Positions 15,203 through 24,225 of a stretch of 64,000 nt of DNA are shown here, piece by piece. Position numbers and translations under genes: made by a program. Where the stretch lies: contig NZ_CP107985.1 of assembly GCF_036108815.1 (NCBI RefSeq), positions 682,001 through 746,000 of the forward strand, read 5' to 3'. The notes under the pieces were generated by a model, which saw nothing but the letters and a program-made list of their open reading frames with translations, was not told the DNA's origin and ran no database searches. Source of the DNA: Streptomyces sp. NBC_00353 (GTDB lineage Bacteria > Actinomycetota > Actinomycetes > Streptomycetales > Streptomycetaceae). Position 1 is the stretch's first letter. Each line of letters opens with the position of its first letter.

Positions 15203-15704
15203 GTTTTTTGTCCGGCGTGAATCCGGCGTCCACTGCGCGGCGGTACAACTCCTGAGCCTCGTCCTCCTCGCCCCGTCGGCTGAGCCGGATCGCGAGGTTC
15301 ACCATGGCCGGCGGGTACCCGCAGTCCACTGCGCGCCGGTAGACCGCGTCGGCGCTGTCCTGGTCGCCCTCGCGCTCGAGGGCGAGGGCGAGGTTGAACA
15401 GCTGAAGCCCCGCCCTGTATGGCGACACCAAGGACAGGCGCTCCTCGGCGGCTTCCAGTCCCTCGCGGCGATAGGCCTTGAGCAGGATGCTCGTCGCGTT
15501 TCTGGTACCCATCGGGGTGGAAGCCCAGGCAAACAGCGATCCGATGAGGATCGCCGGTGCCGCGATCGTCCACGACACCCAGGTCGGTATGCCCATCGCT
15601 GAACGGCTCCACCCCGTGACGGCTCCGAGGACGAGTGCTGCCGGCACTGCCGTTGCGAGCGTGAAGATGGTCACGCGCGAGCGTCTGCTCGTTCCGATGG
15701 TCAC
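15198..15704 (-). CDS. TPR/Sel1-like repeat membrane protein, 3' end altered by an IS end
   Basis: A 168-residue protein. Two N-terminal spans (VTIFTLATAVPAALVLGAVT and IPTWVSWTIAAPAILIGSLF) are followed by tetratricopeptide-like helices: LFNLALALEREGDQDSADAV, then YRRAVDCGYPPAMVNLAIRL and SRRGEEDEAQELYRRAVDAG. The chain ends FTPDKKP and its TAG is contributed by the IS1380-type terminal repeat at 15178-15202. TPR proteins of this type usually continue, so the native C-terminus is probably lost. Likely cytoplasmic scaffold domain, function unknown. Confidence 0.75.
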   Translation of the reverse strand: MTIGTSRRSRVTIFTLATAVPAALVLGAVTGWSRSAMGIPTWVSWTIAAPAILIGSLFAWASTPMGTRNATSILLKAYRREGLEAAEERLSLVSPYRAGLQLFNLALALEREGDQDSADAVYRRAVDCGYPPAMVNLAIRLSRRGEEDEAQELYRRAVDAGFTPDKKP

Positions 15705-15948
15705 TGCACAAGGTCAGCACACGGACCACGGGGGCATCAAGGGGCGGTTGTCCACGGGTCGTTGGAGCGGTTTTCGTCTGGGGCTTGATGTTGTAGGCCG
15801 GGCCGGATCTGTGCTGAGTGGCTCACGTGCGCGATCAGGCGGGGCTCGCTGCGGGGACAGTGCCAGGTCTTTGAAGGAGCCGAGTACGGCCGTGAGGCGG
15901 TTGGTGGGCTGCTTGCCGTGCGTGGTCGCGGGTTCCTCGCCTACGTGC
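15705..15948. other. Intergenic debris before the IS1380 element
   Basis: A minus-strand frame contains GKQPTNRLTAVLGSFKDLAL but continues into a low-complexity Pro/Arg stretch. I cannot assign it. The stretch ends at the IS left terminal repeat. Confidence 0.3.
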
Positions 15949-17641
15949 CTAACCTCGCCGTTTCGGTTGGGGCTGGTCCGGATGTTGGCCGGATACGCGA
16001 AAATGCCTTCTGATCTGGGACGACGCACCTTGTCGGGGGGTTCCGTCGGTCCAAGCGGAAGGCGCTTACTGCGTGCAGGGTATCGGTTCTCGTCCCAAGC
16101 TTCATGTGTCCACCGACGGTTCGGGCGTGGTCGGGCACGCCGGGGCACGTTTGCTGACGGATCTCGCCGAGGCAACCGGTCTGACCACCGCGTACTCCAC
16201 AGCGCTCAGGCCGTTGCGACCGCGCGGGACGGGGCATGATCCGGGCCGGACTGCCACCGATCTCGCGGTGATGCTCGCCGACGGCGGTGAGGCGATCGCG
16301 GATCTGGCCGTGCTGCGGGACCAGGGCGAGGTGTTCGGCCCGGTCGCCCCCCACACCCACAGCCTGGCGATTGCTCGCCGACACCGACGAGGCTGCACTC
16401 GCTTCGCTGCGAGCGGCCCGCGCCACAGCCCGGGAAGTCGCCTGGATGCAGGCCGCCGAGACCGGCGAGTGCATACCCGCAGCCCGAGCCGCGGGGCGCA
16501 TTCTGCCTGGCCTGGTCCTGGACCTCGACGCCACACTGATCACCTGCCACTCCGAGAAGGAACAGGCCGCGCCCACCTATAAGGGCGGCTTCGGCTTCCA
16601 CCCACTGCTGTGTTTCCTCGCGAACACCGGCGAGGCCATGTCCGGCCGGCTACGGCCCGGCAACTCCGGAGCCAACACCGCCGCCGACCACATCGCGGTG
16701 CTGGACGACGCACTCGCGCAGATCCCCGACGCTCACCGGCACGGCACCACGATCCTGGTCCGCGCCGACAGCGCCGGATCCGCGAAACCCTTCCTCACCC
16801 ACCTCCGGACCTTGCACGAGCGCGGCCTGGACCTGCGGTTCTCGGTCGGCCACGCGGTCACCGAGCCGGTCCGCCGTGCGATCCGAACCCTGCCTGAGCA
16901 GGTCTGGCATCCCGCCCTCGACCAGAACGGGACACTGCGCGACGGCGCCGAGGTCGCCGAACTGACCGGCATGGTCGACCTTGCCGGCTACCCGTCCGGC
17001 TCCCGCATCATCGTGCGCCGAGAGCGTCCGCACCCCAGCGCCCAGCTGTCCTTGTTCGATCACTACGAGGGCCTGCGGTACCAGGTATTCCTTACCGACA
17101 CCCTCTACCCCGGCAGCGGCTCAGCGCAGTTCCTGGAGGTCCGCCACCGCGGACACGCCACCGTCAAGGACCACATCCGGTGCGGCAAGAGCACCGGCTT
17201 CGGCCGCTTCCCCTCCCGCCACTTCACCATCAACGCCACCTGGCTCGAACTCAGCCTCGCGGCGATCGATCTCCTCGCCTGGGCCCGCGTCCTCCTGCTG
17301 GACGGCGAACTCGCCACTGCCGAACCCAAGAAACTCCGCTACCGGCTGCTGCACGTCGCCGCCCGCCTCACCCGCGGCGGACACCGCCTCCGGCTACGGA
17401 TCTCCGCGACCTGGCCCTGGAAAAACGAACCGGCCACGGCCTTCCACCGCCTCGCCGCACCGCACCGCACCGCACCGCACCGCTGACCGGCCGTCCCCCG
17501 CCCACCCACAACCCGAAGGACCCCGGAGAACCCGACCACCGCGCCGGGACCCCACCATGCCCAGGCAACAAAATCGCCTCGACCACCCCACAGTTGGTCA
17601 TCAGCGACGCCGCTTCAGCCCAACCGAAACGGCAAGGTTAG
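15949..17641 (+). mobile_element. IS1380-family insertion sequence, inactivated
   Basis: The element is about 1.69 kb. The left end CTAACCTCGCCGTTTCGGTT (15949-15968) and the right end AACCGAAACGGCAAGGTTAG (17622-17641) are inverted repeats with one mismatch. It contains one transposase gene. No direct repeat flanks the two ends (GTGC left, TACT right), so the flanks have been rearranged. Confidence 0.82.
16073..17486 (+). pseudogene. IS1380-family transposase, one frameshift
   Basis: Frame one (LHVSTDGSGVVGHAGARLL, then ATDLAVMLADGGEAIADLAV) breaks in a run of six Cs at 16347-16352. The next frame continues TAWRLLADTDEAALASLRAA, then PGLVLDLDATLITCHSEKEQ, DLRFSVGHAVTEPVRRAI and FGRFPSRHFTINATWLELS to LTRGGHRLRLRIS. 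The DDE-type residues are present (D in LDLDATL; VRADSAGS). One extra or missing C restores the frame, so this is either a true mutation or a sequencing error in the homopolymer. Confidence 0.85.
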
Positions 17642-17937
17642 TACTCCAGCCGGACCTCTTCATCAGCGCTGGTCAACGGCTTGGGCGTGGAGAGTGTAGC
17701 GGGCTGGAGTGAGGGTGGGACGGTCTTTGCCGGGCCGTCGCACGAACGTGTGGCCGCGCCGCTTGTAGTGGCAACGTTCCGGGCAGTCTGCCCGTATGAA
17801 CATGCATCAACGAACGTGGGGGCAATCGCGCGGCGACCTGAGAGACCTCTGAAGAGGTTGCCCGAACTACGATGAGTCCCAGCACGGTCCCGGGTCTTCA
17901 GGTACATCCACCTTCCGCGCGCGAAATTGTAGGCACC
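17642..17937. other. Intergenic, no supported gene
   Basis: GTACTCCAGCCG at the IS junction resembles TACTCCAGCTG at 19915-19925. The short plus-strand frame at 17681-17875 has no recognisable content. A GTAGGCACC before 17938 may serve as a weak ribosome binding site for peptidase E. Confidence 0.3.
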
Positions 17938-18600
17938 TTGAAGCTCTTGCTTACGTCAGGTGGCGTCACGAACCCAAGCATCCACTCGGCGCTCGTGCAG
18001 CTTCTCGGCAAGCCGATCGCCGAGTGCCACGCCCTCTGTGTCCCGACAGCACAGTGGGGTCACCCGATGTGCGGTCCGACATCGGTGCGGGGCTTCGTAG
18101 CCGCCGAACCCGAGGGGCTGCACCTATCCGGCCTGGGCTGGGCGTCGCTCGGTGTCCTTGAGCTCACCGCACTGCCCACCATCGGCGCGGAGCGATGGGT
18201 CCCCTGGCTCCGGGAGGCCGACGTGCTCCTGGTCGACGGCGGCGACGCGACGTACCTGAGCCACTGGATGCGGGAGTCCGGGCTGGTCGATCTGCTGCCT
18301 TCGCTGCCCGACACGGTCTGGGTGGGAGTGAGTGCCGGAAGCATGGTGATGACGCCCCGGATCGGAGCGTACTTCGTCGAGTGGCCGTCCGCGCCGGACG
18401 ACCGCACCCTGGGAGTCGTCGACTTCTCGATCTTTCCGCACCTGGACGCCTTCCCGCAGAACACCCTGGCGGACGCAGAGCGGTGGGCCGCCGACATCGG
18501 CGTTCCGGCCTACGCCATCGACGAACAGACGGCCATCAAGGTCGTCGACGGCTCCGTCGAGGTGGTCTCCGAAGGTCAATGGACGAAGTTCGGGTCATAG
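17938..18600 (+). CDS. pepE: Peptidase E-like (family S51, class I glutamine amidotransferase fold)
   Basis: A 220-residue protein. It begins LKLLLTSGGVTNPSIHSALV and contains ADVLLVDGGDATYLSHWMRE and the nucleophile elbow VGVSAGSMVM with catalytic Ser, followed by VDFSIFPHLDAFPQNTLADA with the likely catalytic His and Asp. Family S51 enzymes cleave after an N-terminal Asp in dipeptides in the cytoplasm. I chose the TTG at 17938 because homologues start MKLLLTSGG; the ATG at 17872 would add 22 residues encoded by IS-flank sequence. The gene is otherwise full length and stands alone. Confidence 0.87.
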   Translation: MKLLLTSGGVTNPSIHSALVQLLGKPIAECHALCVPTAQWGHPMCGPTSVRGFVAAEPEGLHLSGLGWASLGVLELTALPTIGAERWVPWLREADVLLVDGGDATYLSHWMRESGLVDLLPSLPDTVWVGVSAGSMVMTPRIGAYFVEWPSAPDDRTLGVVDFSIFPHLDAFPQNTLADAERWAADIGVPAYAIDEQTAIKVVDGSVEVVSEGQWTKFGS

Positions 18601-19027
18601 CCGACCGGCATTCGTGACGTCGCACCGTTGGACGTGACCTTGTCGCCTTGCAGCACTTCCACCGCGTGTTCTTGGTGAGGTGCCTGCACCGTGCAAGATC
18701 GGGCGGTGACCGCACGGCGAAGAGCAGTCCCTGACCGGTGGCAATCGTTGCTCCGCGAGGTGGCGATCCTCGTCGCGGGTCGGTTCGCGCCGGGGTGAAC
18801 CCCAGTCGAGGACAGGAGAGTTCGCGACCGGATTCTCTCTTGCGTGGAATGAACGAACCGCCGGCCGCTGGTTGACAGGCTGACCGACGGCCGAGGCTCC
18901 CACGCGATGCTGATCGCGCGTCCTGCTGAAAAGCAGCTGGTCTTGGCCACTATGACATGAACCGGACTAGTGGCACGATAGGCGCACAAGCAGTATCAAC
19001 GGTCGATACGTGTTTCCTGGGGCGCCC
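18601..19027. other. No supported gene
   Basis: A plus-strand stretch ending at 18960 reads LTDGRGSHAMLIARPAEKQL then VLATMT, which is protein-like but has no start or recognisable family. The rest shows no coding pattern. Confidence 0.3.
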
Positions 19028-19876
19028 ATGAACATTCGGCTCCACTTCCGACTCTTCGCTGCAACGGCCGGGACCGGCCTGGTGCTCACCGCCTGCGGGA
19101 GTTCCGGCTCGCCCCCGAGCGCGTCAGGATCGCCGTCCGCCGCACCGGGTACATCGTCGCCGTCGCGGTCGGCCACCGTCTCCGTACCGTCAGGCCCCTC
19201 GGCGATCACCCCACCGGGCACGCCGGTGCCGACCACGCCGGGGCCCGGGGGCGGCGCGCCGCCGCTCGGCTCTGGGCGCCTCCAGCCGATGTGGCCGTTC
19301 ACCACGCTCGCCGAAGCCCGGGCGTGGGAGCGTGACTTCCACTCCGCCGGCCACCAGCCCTGGCATCTCGACCCTGACCAGACCGCACTGTCTTTCACCC
19401 AGGGCTACCTGGGCTTCCAGGACATCGACCGCGTCACCGCGCACACCGTCAGAGGTCCGGACGCCCGCATCGGCGTCGGGCTGAGCAGGCCCGCGGGAGT
19501 CACGGGCACTGCGGCGGTCATCCACCTCGTGCGGTACGGCACCGGCCCGGACGCCCCTTGGGAGGTCGTGGGCACCGACGACACGACGTTCTCCCTGACC
19601 ATTCCCGGATACGGGTTGATCGTCCGCTCCCCCCTGCTGACCGGCGGGCGGATCACCGGCGTGGACGAAAGAATCCGCATACAGGTACGCCAGCCGTCGT
19701 CCGCGGCGCCGCTAGGCACCTCCTGCTGCACCCCGGCAGGCGGCAACGGCCGGCCCTGGAAGGAGTCTGTGCCCTTCTCCGGCACCGACGACCCGGTGCT
19801 CACGGTCGTCGCGTCCACCGGCGGGCACATCGCCGAGGTCGAACGCTTCACAGTCACCGCGGTGCGCACCGGCTGA
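19028..19876 (+). CDS. Secreted lipoprotein of unknown function
   Basis: A 282-residue protein with signal peptide MNIRLHFRLFAATAGTGLVL and lipobox LTACGSS (Cys near position 24), so it is likely lipidated and anchored outside the membrane. A Ser/Pro/Thr-rich linker (about residues 25-75) precedes a globular domain with PMWPFTTLAEARAWERDFHS, then FTQGYLGFQDIDRVTAHTV and PWEVVGTDDTTFSLTIPGYG. GGGG lies just upstream of the ATG at 19028; a GTG at 19010 is less likely. The domain resembles actinobacterial lipoproteins that carry a single beta-sandwich, but I cannot name it. Confidence 0.85.
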   Translation: MNIRLHFRLFAATAGTGLVLTACGSSGSPPSASGSPSAAPGTSSPSRSATVSVPSGPSAITPPGTPVPTTPGPGGGAPPLGSGRLQPMWPFTTLAEARAWERDFHSAGHQPWHLDPDQTALSFTQGYLGFQDIDRVTAHTVRGPDARIGVGLSRPAGVTGTAAVIHLVRYGTGPDAPWEVVGTDDTTFSLTIPGYGLIVRSPLLTGGRITGVDERIRIQVRQPSSAAPLGTSCCTPAGGNGRPWKESVPFSGTDDPVLTVVASTGGHIAEVERFTVTAVRTG

Positions 19877-19902
19877 CCGGCTCACGTGCGCACGAAGTGC
19901 GG

Positions 19903-19922
19903 CTGGAGTATTGGTACTCCAG
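19903..19922. terminator. Perfect hairpin between lipoprotein gene and IS701 remnant
   Basis: CTGGAGTA and TACTCCAG form an 8-bp perfect stem around TTGG. It lies 27 bases after the lipoprotein stop and 17 bases before the transposase stop on the other strand. No T-run follows, so it may instead mark an IS end. Confidence 0.4.
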
Positions 19923-19938
19923 CTGTAGATCGTGATCT

Positions 19939-21195
19939 TCATGCCTGGACGGCTTGTCGCTGGTAGTGGCTTGTCTGGAATCGGGCCTGGTGACGGCGTC
20001 GCCAGGTGGACCAGCAGAGTCGGTAGGCAGCGGTGCGGACGGGCTGGACAACGAGGGTGATGAACAGGCGCTGGACCTCGTTGCAGGTGAGCGGCGCGAG
20101 GCCGTCCGGTGCAGGGTGGCGGACGTGTTCGTCCGCGCGGACGACGGCGAGGAAGGCGTGCGCGAGCATGACGAGGGTGACCCAGCGCAACCAGGACGCG
20201 TAGCGGCGGACCTGGTGCTCGTCCAGTCCAGCCAGGCCCTTTCCGGACTGGAAGAACTCCTCCACTCGCCACCTTGATCCAGCGACCCGCACCAACTCGG
20301 TCAGCGGCACCGGGGTGGGCGAGTAGCAGCGGTAGTAGGCCAGTTCGCCGGTGCCGCAGTTACGTCGGATCAGCAGTTGACGGCTGCTGGGATCGAGGTT
20401 GGCGAGGTCGATGACGGCCCAGTCGTAGAAGCGGTGGCCCTTGGCTCCGGTTTCGGCGGAGAGCTTTTGCCAGGCCCGTTCGGGCACCCTCTTGGCCAGG
20501 GTGTCCACGCGGAACTACCCCGCGCTGGTGGTGACTTCGTGCGAGCAGGCCACCGCAAGTTCCTCCAGCGCGCTTCGCAGCTTGGGGTTGCCGCCGTAGA
20601 CCTCGTCGCCCGCCACCCACGCGGCCCGGTGGCCGGCGTCCAGGGAACCGGGCGACCATGCACGCGGCCGGCTCGGGTTTGGTGGCGAGGCGGTCTCCTC
20701 ACCGGGTCCGGCGGCGCGGCAACGGTCGGGGTCGGTGGTCCAGGAACGCGGAACATACAGTTCCCGGTCCACTGCGGCGTGCCCGCGCTGCCCGGCGTAG
20801 ACCAGGTAGACGACAACTTGGGCGTTCTCGATTCTGCCCGCGGTGCCGGTGTACTGGCGCTGGACGCCGACCGTGCCGATGCCCTTCTTCACATCGCCGG
20901 TCTCGTCGACCACCAACACCGCCCGCTCGTCCTGCAGGTGTTCCACCACGTGTCCGCGTACTTCGTCGCGGACGGCGTCGGCGTCCCACTTGGCCCGGCC
21001 GAGTAGGTGCTGCATGGCATCTGGGGTGGCCTCCCCGGCCCACTCGTCGATCGTCCAGCAGTTCTTGCGCGGCACGTCCGACAGGAGCCCGAGCACCAAT
21101 CGCCGGACCCGGCGCCGGGGCTCGACCCGCTTGAACCGACCCGCGATCCGGCCCATCAGGCATTCGAACGCCTCTTGCCATCGAGCAGGGTCCAT
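19939..21195 (-). pseudogene. IS701-family transposase with nonsense and compensated frameshifts
   Basis: The N-terminus MDPARWQEAFECLMGRIAGR begins at 21195 and is followed by NCWTIDEWAGEATPDAMQHL, then RAVLVVDETGDVKKG and GTAGRIENAQVVVYLVYAG, the DDE-type core. Around 20650-20700 the frame reads SPPNPSRPRAWSPG where homologues have TKPEPAACMVARF in another frame, so two compensating shifts occurred. At 20518 a TAG replaces a Lys codon (SAG-stop-FRVDTLAKRVPERAWQ). A short in-frame deletion also lies near ALEELAVACSHE. It is dead in several ways. It interrupts the AraC gene at its start side. Confidence 0.87.
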
Positions 21196-21482
21196 ACCCC
21201 GTAGGCCGCGCGAAAGATCCGGCCGAAGTTGGACATGTCGGTGAAGCCCCAGCGCCGCGCTACTGCCTCGATGGTGGTGAGGCAAGCAGTCGGGCGTCTG
21301 AATTCGTTACGGCATTCCTCAAGGCGATGCGTTCGTATCCAGTCCGCCAGGGGGATGCCACCTTCCGCCATGATCTTGTAGAGGCGGCGCACCGACATGT
21401 GATGCGCGGCTGCGATCTGGGCAGTGGTCAGGCCCGGCTCTGCCAGATGCGCGCGGGCGTACTCAAGGATGCGCAGCAGCAA
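21196..21482 (-). pseudogene. AraC-family regulator fragment interrupted by IS701
   Basis: The frame reads ILEYARAHLAEPGLTTAQIA, then AAHHMSVRRLYKIMAEGGIP and RRWGFTDMSNFGRIFRAAYG, the two helix-turn-helix motifs of an AraC C-terminal domain. The expected SPREWR end is replaced by IS701 sequence at the transposase start, so the insertion point is after AAYG near 21195. The N-terminal sensor domain is also gone, because the frame has no upstream start beyond 21482. Confidence 0.75.
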
Positions 21483-21825
21483 CGTCGACTGGCTTCGGGA
21501 CCACCTCGCTCCCGGAGCGACGCACTACTTGTTCCCCGCACTCGTGCATCACCTCAGTCACCGCCCCAAGGCGTCGCCGCACTGGAGATGCGAACTGCTG
21601 CTGACGGCCCCGTGCGGCGAGCAGTTCTTGAGCCTGCTCGACGTGCTCCCCGCCACGTTCAGCAAGCTCCCGGAGACCTTGGGCCCCACGTTCAAGACGG
21701 ACATCGCAAGCCGCATGGAGCGGGCACCAGTCCGGCGTGAGTGGGCAGGAGTAGCTGGTCGACTGCCGAAGTCGACCCTGAAGAAGACACACGAGCCCGA
21801 GACACCAGACGGGGACATGGGCTGA
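21469..21825 (+). CDS. Hypothetical protein, possibly chimeric
   Basis: A 118-residue frame with SSNVDWLRDHLAPGATHYLF, then PALVHHLSHRPKASPHWRCE and LLLTAPCGEQFLSLLDVLPA, which looks like a real globular domain. The first few codons overlap the AraC fragment on the opposite strand, so the native N-terminus may be lost at a rearrangement junction near 21480. The tail STLKKTHEPETPDGDMG is low complexity. Family not recognised. Confidence 0.42.
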   Translation: MRSSNVDWLRDHLAPGATHYLFPALVHHLSHRPKASPHWRCELLLTAPCGEQFLSLLDVLPATFSKLPETLGPTFKTDIASRMERAPVRREWAGVAGRLPKSTLKKTHEPETPDGDMG

Positions 21826-22105
21826 TCAGCCCAGCGAGCCCCTGGTCAGGGCGACGGCCTATGTCACGGGCCGCGAGATCCTACATCCGTGTAGGTGTGG
21901 GATCTCAAGTTCGACTGCGCAATCTCACCGCCCGCCTCATATCGACTGCACTCTCCGTGTTCCTCGACGAACTCGCCCACCGCGCACGGCACATCGAACT
22001 GGCCGGCGAGCCCCGCCGCAACACCTCCCACCGTGTCTGGGGCTACGCCTCCCTGCCCGTCTCACTCTCCGCGCGCGCGGATCACGGGTGAGCTATCCTG
22101 CGCGC
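21826..22105. promoter_or_regulatory. Upstream region of the DUF2461 gene
   Basis: TATCCT at 22094-22099 ends six bases before the ATG at 22106, which fits a leaderless promoter. No ribosome binding site precedes the ATG. The rest of the stretch shows no supported gene. Confidence 0.4.
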
Positions 22106-22738
22106 ATGCGCGGACAGTTCACCGGCTGGCCGGAGCAGGCCATGGACGTGTTGTGGCAGCTCCAGGGCGAACCGACCCACGCGACCCGCGAGCGCTACCG
22201 CGCGGACCGCGAACGCCTGGTCCGGCAGCCGATGATCGCCCTGCTCAACGAGGTCGCGGACACCGACCCCCGGTACGAGGACTTCTCCGTCTGGCACTAC
22301 CGCACCGACTCCTGGTGGTGGCAGCACCAGGGCGCGGTGATCCGGCTCGGCCGCAAGATCGAGATCGGTCTCCGCTTCTCCCTGGACGGCCTGCGGATCC
22401 AGGGCGCCTGGTGGTACCCCGATCCCGGCCAGGTGGACATGTTCCGCAAAGCCGTGGCCTCCGAGGGGAGCGGCCGCGAACTGTCCGCCATCGTCGAGGA
22501 CGTGCGGAAGAAGGGCTACGACATCTCCGGGGACGTGATGAAACGCCCCCCGCGCGGCTATCCGACAGACCACTCCCGTACGAACCTGCTGCGCCACCGT
22601 TCTCTGATCGCCGCCCGTCCCCTCGGCTGCGAGGAGTGGCTGCACACCCCCGAGGCGGTCGACCGAGTCCTCTCGGCCGCCGCTGACCTCGACGCCCTGC
22701 TGATGTGGCTGGTCCGCCACGTGAAGCGCGCCGCCTGA
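22106..22738 (+). CDS. DUF2461-type protein
   Basis: A 210-residue cytoplasmic protein. It starts MRGQFTGWPEQAMDVLWQLQ, contains ERYRADRERLVRQPMIALLN with the typical RxxxVRxPM pattern, IGLRFSLDGLRIQGAWW and the late motif VMKRPPRGYPTDHSRTNLLR followed by RHRSLIAARPL. This is the DUF2461/TIGR02453 architecture in full length. The biochemical function of the family is unknown. The ATG at 22106 is favoured because a -10-like TATCCT sits directly before it. No operon partner lies close by; the next gene starts 69 bases downstream. Confidence 0.85.
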   Translation: MRGQFTGWPEQAMDVLWQLQGEPTHATRERYRADRERLVRQPMIALLNEVADTDPRYEDFSVWHYRTDSWWWQHQGAVIRLGRKIEIGLRFSLDGLRIQGAWWYPDPGQVDMFRKAVASEGSGRELSAIVEDVRKKGYDISGDVMKRPPRGYPTDHSRTNLLRHRSLIAARPLGCEEWLHTPEAVDRVLSAAADLDALLMWLVRHVKRAA

Positions 22739-22807
22739 CATCACGAGGGCCCCGCGCGGCACGGGAGGAACCAAACCCGTGCCGTCGGTAGGCGCGGACT
22801 GGGGCGG

Positions 22808-23572
22808 ATGCCCCCGCGCAGCACGATGTTGCGGTCGAACATCCGGCGCGCCGGGTTCAACAAGAAGCAGGTCGGCGAGATCATCGGCCGCAACCCTTCC
22901 ATGGTCAGCCAGTTCGTCACAAAGAACAAAGGTGCCAGCTTCGTTGAAGCGCTCCGGGCCGTGGTGCAGGAAGTGCAGGCCGGCGGGCCGCGCGATATTG
23001 CCAGCCTCAAAGCCCTGGCCGCGAACTGCATCCAGCCGCGCTTGAACCGGGAAGGCTACAAAGCGCGGGTGCGGCGCAAGGACAAGGGGCGTGCCGAGAA
23101 GGTTGTCAAGGACCAGCGTGGCAGGCCGGTGATGGGGAAGGACGGCAGGCCGGTGAAGGCTTGGTCGTCGTCGCTGGCCAAGGCCGGCAAGCAGCACATC
23201 GCGTCCGGCGCCTCCCGACTGCGGCCGATCGTCGAAGAGGCCGCTGCGAACCGAGGGAAGATCGCGTTCACCGTACGGGCCAGGAAAGGTGCGTTCACAC
23301 ATGACGCCGGCAGGATGGCCGACTCCCCCGGCGTGCGACGCAACATCGTCCAGCGCCGCGACGGAACCGAGGAACGCGCCTACGCCGAAAACACCGGCGG
23401 CCCGGGCTCCGGCGAGCAGGGTTTCGACGCCGTCCAGTTCAAGGCCATGGTCGACGCCGCGAGCGGCGACGTCGCCGCCGCGGTCCGCAACTGGCTTGTC
23501 ATGACCGGCCGCCTCGACCCCATCGCACCCGTCGTCGGCCTGGAGATTCGCGCCTGGAAGCCTCAAGGCTGA
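22808..23572 (+). CDS. DNA-binding-like protein of accessory replicons
   Basis: A 254-residue basic protein. Residues 8-45 (RSNIRRAGFNKKQVGEIIGR then NPSMVSQFVTKNKGASFVEA) form a helix-turn-helix. A Lys/Arg-rich stretch follows (RVRRKDKGRAEKVVKDQRGR), then AKAGKQHIASGASRLRPIVE and a C-terminal domain with QFKAMVDAASGDVAAAVRNW. I recall similar proteins from Streptomyces linear plasmids and chromosome arms, with the same order of HTH, ASGASRLRPVVE and AVRxWLVxTGRL. The role is unknown; replication, partition or terminal-region maintenance is possible. A strong terminator follows at 23649. Confidence 0.75.
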   Translation: MPPRSTMLRSNIRRAGFNKKQVGEIIGRNPSMVSQFVTKNKGASFVEALRAVVQEVQAGGPRDIASLKALAANCIQPRLNREGYKARVRRKDKGRAEKVVKDQRGRPVMGKDGRPVKAWSSSLAKAGKQHIASGASRLRPIVEEAAANRGKIAFTVRARKGAFTHDAGRMADSPGVRRNIVQRRDGTEERAYAENTGGPGSGEQGFDAVQFKAMVDAASGDVAAAVRNWLVMTGRLDPIAPVVGLEIRAWKPQG

Positions 23573-23648
23573 CCGGGGAGACCCTGTCACCCCACTCGGC
23601 GTAGACCGTCCGGTGGCGTCGCCGTCACCGGTGCTGTCAAAAGCGCGA

Positions 23649-23682
23649 GAAGCCCCGCCGGAACGTACTCCGGCGGGGCTTC
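23649..23682. terminator. Strong intrinsic terminator
   Basis: GAAGCCCCGCCGGA and TCCGGCGGGGCTTC form a perfect 14-bp stem around ACGTAC. It separates the convergent genes at 22808-23572 and 23721-24164 and can serve both. Confidence 0.9.
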
Positions 23683-23720
23683 AGATTTGCGACAAGCGGT
23701 CGGAGTGGCCTGTCTGGGTG

Positions 23721-24164
23721 TCAGCACCCAGTGAGTCTCAACGTCGGGCCGTAGTCACCGGAGCCGTCCGAGGCGGCGATCTCGAACTCCCGGTCAGGGA
23801 AAGCCGCCTGTACCGCCGCTCGCCACATGACGGCAATGCTTTCCGCCAATTCAGGGAGAGCCGCGTATTCCGAGTCCAAGGTGATCACAAAGTAGTCCCA
23901 CAGGTGAACGTGGTTCACGACCGATTCGACTGCTCGACAATCACCTTGCAGACGGCCATACCAATCATCGATGGCATGTCTCTCGAACTTGAAGCCGAGG
24001 AATACACACTCCCTATATTCCACAAACTTCGGCCAGTACAAATCCGCCAGAGCTGCAGCCTCGGCCACGGAGACGTTGGCAGACATGAAGCCCTGGAGAT
24101 GGTACCCGTCGGCCTCGGCACCGGTCACCCACTCCGACAACTGCGGCAACCCTCTGGGATCCAT
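23721..24164 (-). CDS. Hypothetical protein, candidate immunity protein
   Basis: A 147-residue acidic protein: AEAAALADLYWPKFVEYREC, then VFLGFKFERHAIDDWYGRLQ, DYFVITLDSEYAALPELAES and EIAASDGSGDYGPTLRLTGC. No domain is recognised. It lies 61 bases downstream of a polymorphic-toxin C-terminal remnant on the same strand, the usual place of the cognate immunity gene, and its acidic character fits. TATAAT overlaps the first ATG at 24164, so transcription may start inside the frame and a downstream GTG near 24127 could be the true start. Lower GC in the first 60 codons than in its neighbours suggests transfer. Confidence 0.7.
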   Translation of the reverse strand: MDPRGLPQLSEWVTGAEADGYHLQGFMSANVSVAEAAALADLYWPKFVEYRECVFLGFKFERHAIDDWYGRLQGDCRAVESVVNHVHLWDYFVITLDSEYAALPELAESIAVMWRAAVQAAFPDREFEIAASDGSGDYGPTLRLTGC

Positions 24165-24225
24165 TATATTGGCTCGCTTCGGTCTCGAGTTCGCTTGCCT
24201 GACGGCACAACCATGACATGTTCCA

